Origin: Clostridia bacterium
GTDB taxonomy: Bacteria; Bacillota; Clostridia; UBA1381; UBA9506
Direction of reading: 5' to 3'
Assembly (NCBI GenBank): GCA_017415145.1
Contig: JAFQJE010000010.1
Span: 1-64,000 of the forward strand
DNA: 64,000 nucleotides
This document shows, piece by piece, positions 61,626 to 64,000 of the stretch (positions within the stretch are counted from its first letter, which is position 1; the number at the start of each line of letters is the position of its first letter). A program made the position numbers and the translations under genes. The notes below the pieces were generated by a model, which saw nothing but the letters and a program-made list of their open reading frames with translations, searched no databases and was not told the DNA's origin.

Positions 61626-63590
61626 TTATGTGTTTTGTTTCTGCAGTTTTTTAATTCTGTCACGAATTGATGCTGCATCTTCAAATCTGAGTTCTTCTGA
61701 TGCTAACTTCATCTGCTCTGTCAGGATTTCTATCTGCAGATTGATATCCATGCTCTTTGAAAGCTTAACATCACGGATGCTCTCATCAGGTGCTTCTCCC
61801 ATAGGTGAAATAACCTCACGGATATTTTTCCTGATACTTTGCGGTGTAATTCCGTGTTCTTCGTTATACGCCTTTTGTTTTTCGCGACGGCGGGTTGTTT
61901 CGGTTATTGCTCTCTCCATAGAACCTGTAATATTGTCTGCATACATTATTACTCTGCCATCGGCATTTCGAGCAGCTCTTCCTACAGTCTGTATAAGGGA
62001 AGTTTCTGACCGCAAAAAACCTTCTTTGTCAGCATCTAATATTGCCACCAACGACACCTCAGGAATATCAAGTCCTTCACGAAGCAAGTTTATACCTACC
62101 AAAACATCAAAAAGTCCTTCCCGCAGGTCCTTTACGATTTCCATTCGCTCTATGGTCTTTACCTCTGAATGCAGGTATTTTACTTTAATATCAAGCTCAC
62201 GCAGATAGTCCGTTAAGTCCTCTGCCATCTTTTTAGTCAGAGTTGTGACTAAAACACGGTTTCCCTTTCCAACCTCTGCATTAATTTCCCCTACAAGATC
62301 GTCTACCTGACCTTTAACAGGTCTTACTATAATTTCAGGATCTAAAAGTCCTGTAGGGCGTATAATCTGCTCTGCAATTGTCACTGACCTGTCACGTTCG
62401 AAGTCCGCCGGAGTTGCACTTACATAAATTACCTGATTGAGTTTGTCTTCAAATTCTGAAAAGTTCAGAGGTCTGTTATCGTATGCTGAGGGCAACCTGA
62501 AACCAAAATCTACAAGAGAATTTTTTCTTGCTCTGTCGCCGTTGTACATTCCTCTGACCTGAGGTATTGTTACATGCGATTCATCAACCACAAGCAGAAA
62601 ATCTTCCGGCATATAATCCAAAAGTGTAAAAGGTGCAGAACCTGGTTGTCGTCCACTTATGTGACGAGAATAGTTTTCTATCCCTTGACAAAATCCTATT
62701 TCGCGCATCATTTCTATATCGTAGCTTGTTCTTTGCTCAATTCGCTGAGCCTCGAGTAACTGGTCGTTTTCCTTAAAGAACTTTATGCGTTCATACATTT
62801 CCGCCTCAATAGTAAAAATGGCTCTTTCCATTTTTTCTTTGGTTGTTACATAGTGAGATGCCGGGTAAATTGCAATATGATTTCTCGTTCCCTTAATCTC
62901 GCCCGTCACAACATCAATTTCAGAAATTCTGTCGATTTCATCTCCAAAAAATTCAATCCTTATAGCCGTATCGCTGCTCTCAGCAGGAAAAACCTCTAAA
63001 ACATCTCCCCGCACACGGAACTTGCCACGTACAAAATTTATATCATTTCTTTCGTACTGACTTTCAACAAGCTTTTTTAAAATTTCATCACGGTCACGCT
63101 CCATACCCGGGCGGAGAGATATCACAAGCTCATTGTAGTCAATAGGGTCGCCAAGTCCGTAAATACAGGACACACTGGCAACTATAATTACATCACGTCT
63201 TTCAAAAAGTGCAGCTGTGGCACTGTGACGAAGTTTATCTATTTCTTCATTTACTGATGAGTCTTTTTCGATGTAAGTATCAGTATTGGGAATGTATGCC
63301 TCAGGCTGGTAATAGTCATAATATGATACAAAGAATTCAACAGCGTTTTCAGGAAAAAATGCTTTAAATTCGCTGCACAATTGAGCAGCCAGGGTTTTAT
63401 TGTGTGCAAGCACAAGCGTGGGCTTTTGTACCTTTTCTATAACGTTTGCTATGGTAAAGGTTTTACCCGAGCCTGTAACGCCAAGTAGCGTCTGTTCCTT
63501 ATCTCCTCTTATTACCCCTTCTGCAAGGCGTTTTATTGCCTCAGGCTGGTCGCCGCAGGGTTTATAATCCGAATGTATTTTAAATTCCAT
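61626..63590 (-). CDS. uvrB: UvrABC excinuclease subunit B
   Basis: Nucleotide excision repair helicase-like subunit of 654 aa that verifies damage after UvrA loading. Walker A is at 37-44 (GVTGSGKT). The beta-hairpin region follows ([21 protein letters not shown]). Helicase motifs include [18 protein letters not shown] and QTVGRAARN. The C-terminal UVR domain is at about 615-650. I start it at ATG 63590, about 8 nt from AAGGA. uvrA and uvrC are not beside it. No SOS box was found just upstream, although uvrB is SOS-controlled in many bacteria. Confidence 0.97.
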   Translation of the reverse strand: MEFKIHSDYKPCGDQPEAIKRLAEGVIRGDKEQTLLGVTGSGKTFTIANVIEKVQKPTLVLAHNKTLAAQLCSEFKAFFPENAVEFFVSYYDYYQPEAYIPNTDTYIEKDSSVNEEIDKLRHSATAALFERRDVIIVASVSCIYGLGDPIDYNELVISLRPGMERDRDEILKKLVESQYERNDINFVRGKFRVRGDVLEVFPAESSDTAIRIEFFGDEIDRISEIDVVTGEIKGTRNHIAIYPASHYVTTKEKMERAIFTIEAEMYERIKFFKENDQLLEAQRIEQRTSYDIEMMREIGFCQGIENYSRHISGRQPGSAPFTLLDYMPEDFLLVVDESHVTIPQVRGMYNGDRARKNSLVDFGFRLPSAYDNRPLNFSEFEDKLNQVIYVSATPADFERDRSVTIAEQIIRPTGLLDPEIIVRPVKGQVDDLVGEINAEVGKGNRVLVTTLTKKMAEDLTDYLRELDIKVKYLHSEVKTIERMEIVKDLREGLFDVLVGINLLREGLDIPEVSLVAILDADKEGFLRSETSLIQTVGRAARNADGRVIMYADNITGSMERAITETTRRREKQKAYNEEHGITPQSIRKNIREVISPMGEAPDESIRDVKLSKSMDINLQIEILTEQMKLASEELRFEDAASIRDRIKKLQKQNT

Positions 63591-63625
63591 TAGCGCCATC
63601 CTTTCCGATTTTTATTATCGCTCTG

Positions 63626-64000
63626 CTATCTTTCGTTCATAGGAACATATATGCCGTTTTTGCAAACGTGCTTATATGCAGGACGGATGATTTTGCCGTC
63701 GTATACAACTTCTTCAATTCTGTGAGCACACCATCCCGCCATACGTGCTATTGCAAAAAGCGGTGTGTAAAGTTCTGTGGGAATATTTAAGCATTTATAA
63801 ACAAAGCCTGAATAAAGGTCAACGTTTGCACAGATGTAACTTCTGCCTTTGCGGCTTGTAAAAATCTCAGGTGTGAGCTCTTCAATCAAATTATAAAGCT
63901 TAAATTCATCCATATTGCCCGTAGCATAAGCAAGCTCTTCTGCTTTACGCTTTAGAGCTACTGCTCTCGGGTCAGATTTTGTATAGAGTGCGTGTCCCAT
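63626..64000 (-). CDS. Citrate/2-methylcitrate synthase, C-terminal part (runs off the window)
   Basis: The last 124 codons of a citrate synthase family gene, whose start lies beyond position 64000. The signature MGHALYTKSDPRAVALKRKA matches the active-site His/Arg region, and the catalytic Asp region lies in SYICANVDLYSGFVY. The end RIEEVVYDGKIIRPAYKHV is also typical. Whether it acts on acetyl-CoA or propionyl-CoA cannot be judged from this part. uvrB follows 35 bp downstream. Confidence 0.93.
   Translation of the reverse strand: MGHALYTKSDPRAVALKRKAEELAYATGNMDEFKLYNLIEELTPEIFTSRKGRSYICANVDLYSGFVYKCLNIPTELYTPLFAIARMAGWCAHRIEEVVYDGKIIRPAYKHVCKNGIYVPMNER

Noticed and set aside
63591-63660. 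SOS box upstream of uvrB
   Set aside because: A GTTC...GAAC arrangement near 63634-63646 is in the reverse orientation to the LexA site (GAAC...GTTC) and lies in the citrate synthase coding region.
1-64000. Mobile elements, prophage or CRISPR array
   Set aside because: No transposase, integrase, phage structural gene, or regularly spaced direct repeats were seen. The repeated SLH regions are protein-domain repeats, not DNA mobile elements.

Overview
The window is low-GC, densely packed, and reads as a chromosome segment of an anaerobic, spore-forming member of the Clostridia (Bacillota). The evidence is the sporulation set (spoIVB, pdaA, cwlD, ylbJ, yqfC, yqfD), the Firmicutes-type IreB, Veg, AbrB-like and LexA proteins, an alpha2-type GlyRS, strong Shine-Dalgarno sites, frequent TTG starts and sigma-A promoters with 17-18 bp spacers. 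The many SLH-anchored surface proteins, including a large beta-helix carbohydrate-active protein, suggest a cell with a peptidoglycan-bound S-layer feeding on plant or host polysaccharide. A Monoglobus-like lineage is possible, but that is only an inference. No phage, insertion sequence, CRISPR array or plasmid function was seen.

Layout. 1-13.6 kb: housekeeping and transport genes, nearly all on the minus strand (glyS, queG, ireB, rnr, secG, rpmE, AI-2E-family exporter, cwlD, SulP permease, ornithine cyclodeaminase-like enzyme, trkH, trkA). The trk operon has a strong promoter and a structured leader of about 170 nt. 13.9-15.8 kb: an HtrA protease and a VanZ-like protein. 15.9-23.3 kb: one apparent eight-gene operon from a consensus promoter at 23279-23307. 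Its order is PqqD-family protein, ABC exporter, secreted beta-rich protein, 63-aa peptide, HPr-kinase-like protein, SLH protein, Wzz/CpsC-like protein and CpsD-like tyrosine kinase. The first five genes look like a reduced RiPP (modified peptide) cassette without recognisable lasso-cyclase or leader-peptidase genes. This is the most unusual system in the window.

23.4-33.7 kb: a surface-protein operon with its own promoter (33777-33805) and terminator (23373-23400). It encodes a 932-aa SLH protein, an SLH protein interrupted by an in-frame TAA, a 1396-aa SLH/beta-helix protein and a 449-aa secreted protein. 34-36.8 kb: a PsiE-like membrane protein, four tRNA genes (Val, Asp, Phe, Gly in transcription order) between a clear promoter and terminator, and lexA with its SOS box followed by an M20 amidohydrolase. 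36.9-42.6 kb, plus strand: MATE exporter, Kef-like antiporter, veg, and an unusual fusion of a TIM-barrel isomerase-like domain with an acyl-CoA ligase.

42.6-53.1 kb: CLC channel, spoIVB, pdaA, a second polysaccharide deacetylase, a cysteine-rich small protein, a CDF metal exporter, an AbrB-like regulator, an SDR enzyme, a K+/H+ antiporter gene broken by two single-base deletions, and an ArsB/NhaD-type permease with a long leader. 53.2-64 kb: rpsF-ssb-rpsR, alaS, a YtqA-type radical SAM protein, divergent ylbJ and yqfCD, a FabG-like SDR, a small membrane protein, uvrB, and the C-terminal end of citrate synthase running off the window.

Start codons were chosen from ribosome-binding sites. Several genes are better started at an internal ATG, GTG or TTG than at the longest possible start.
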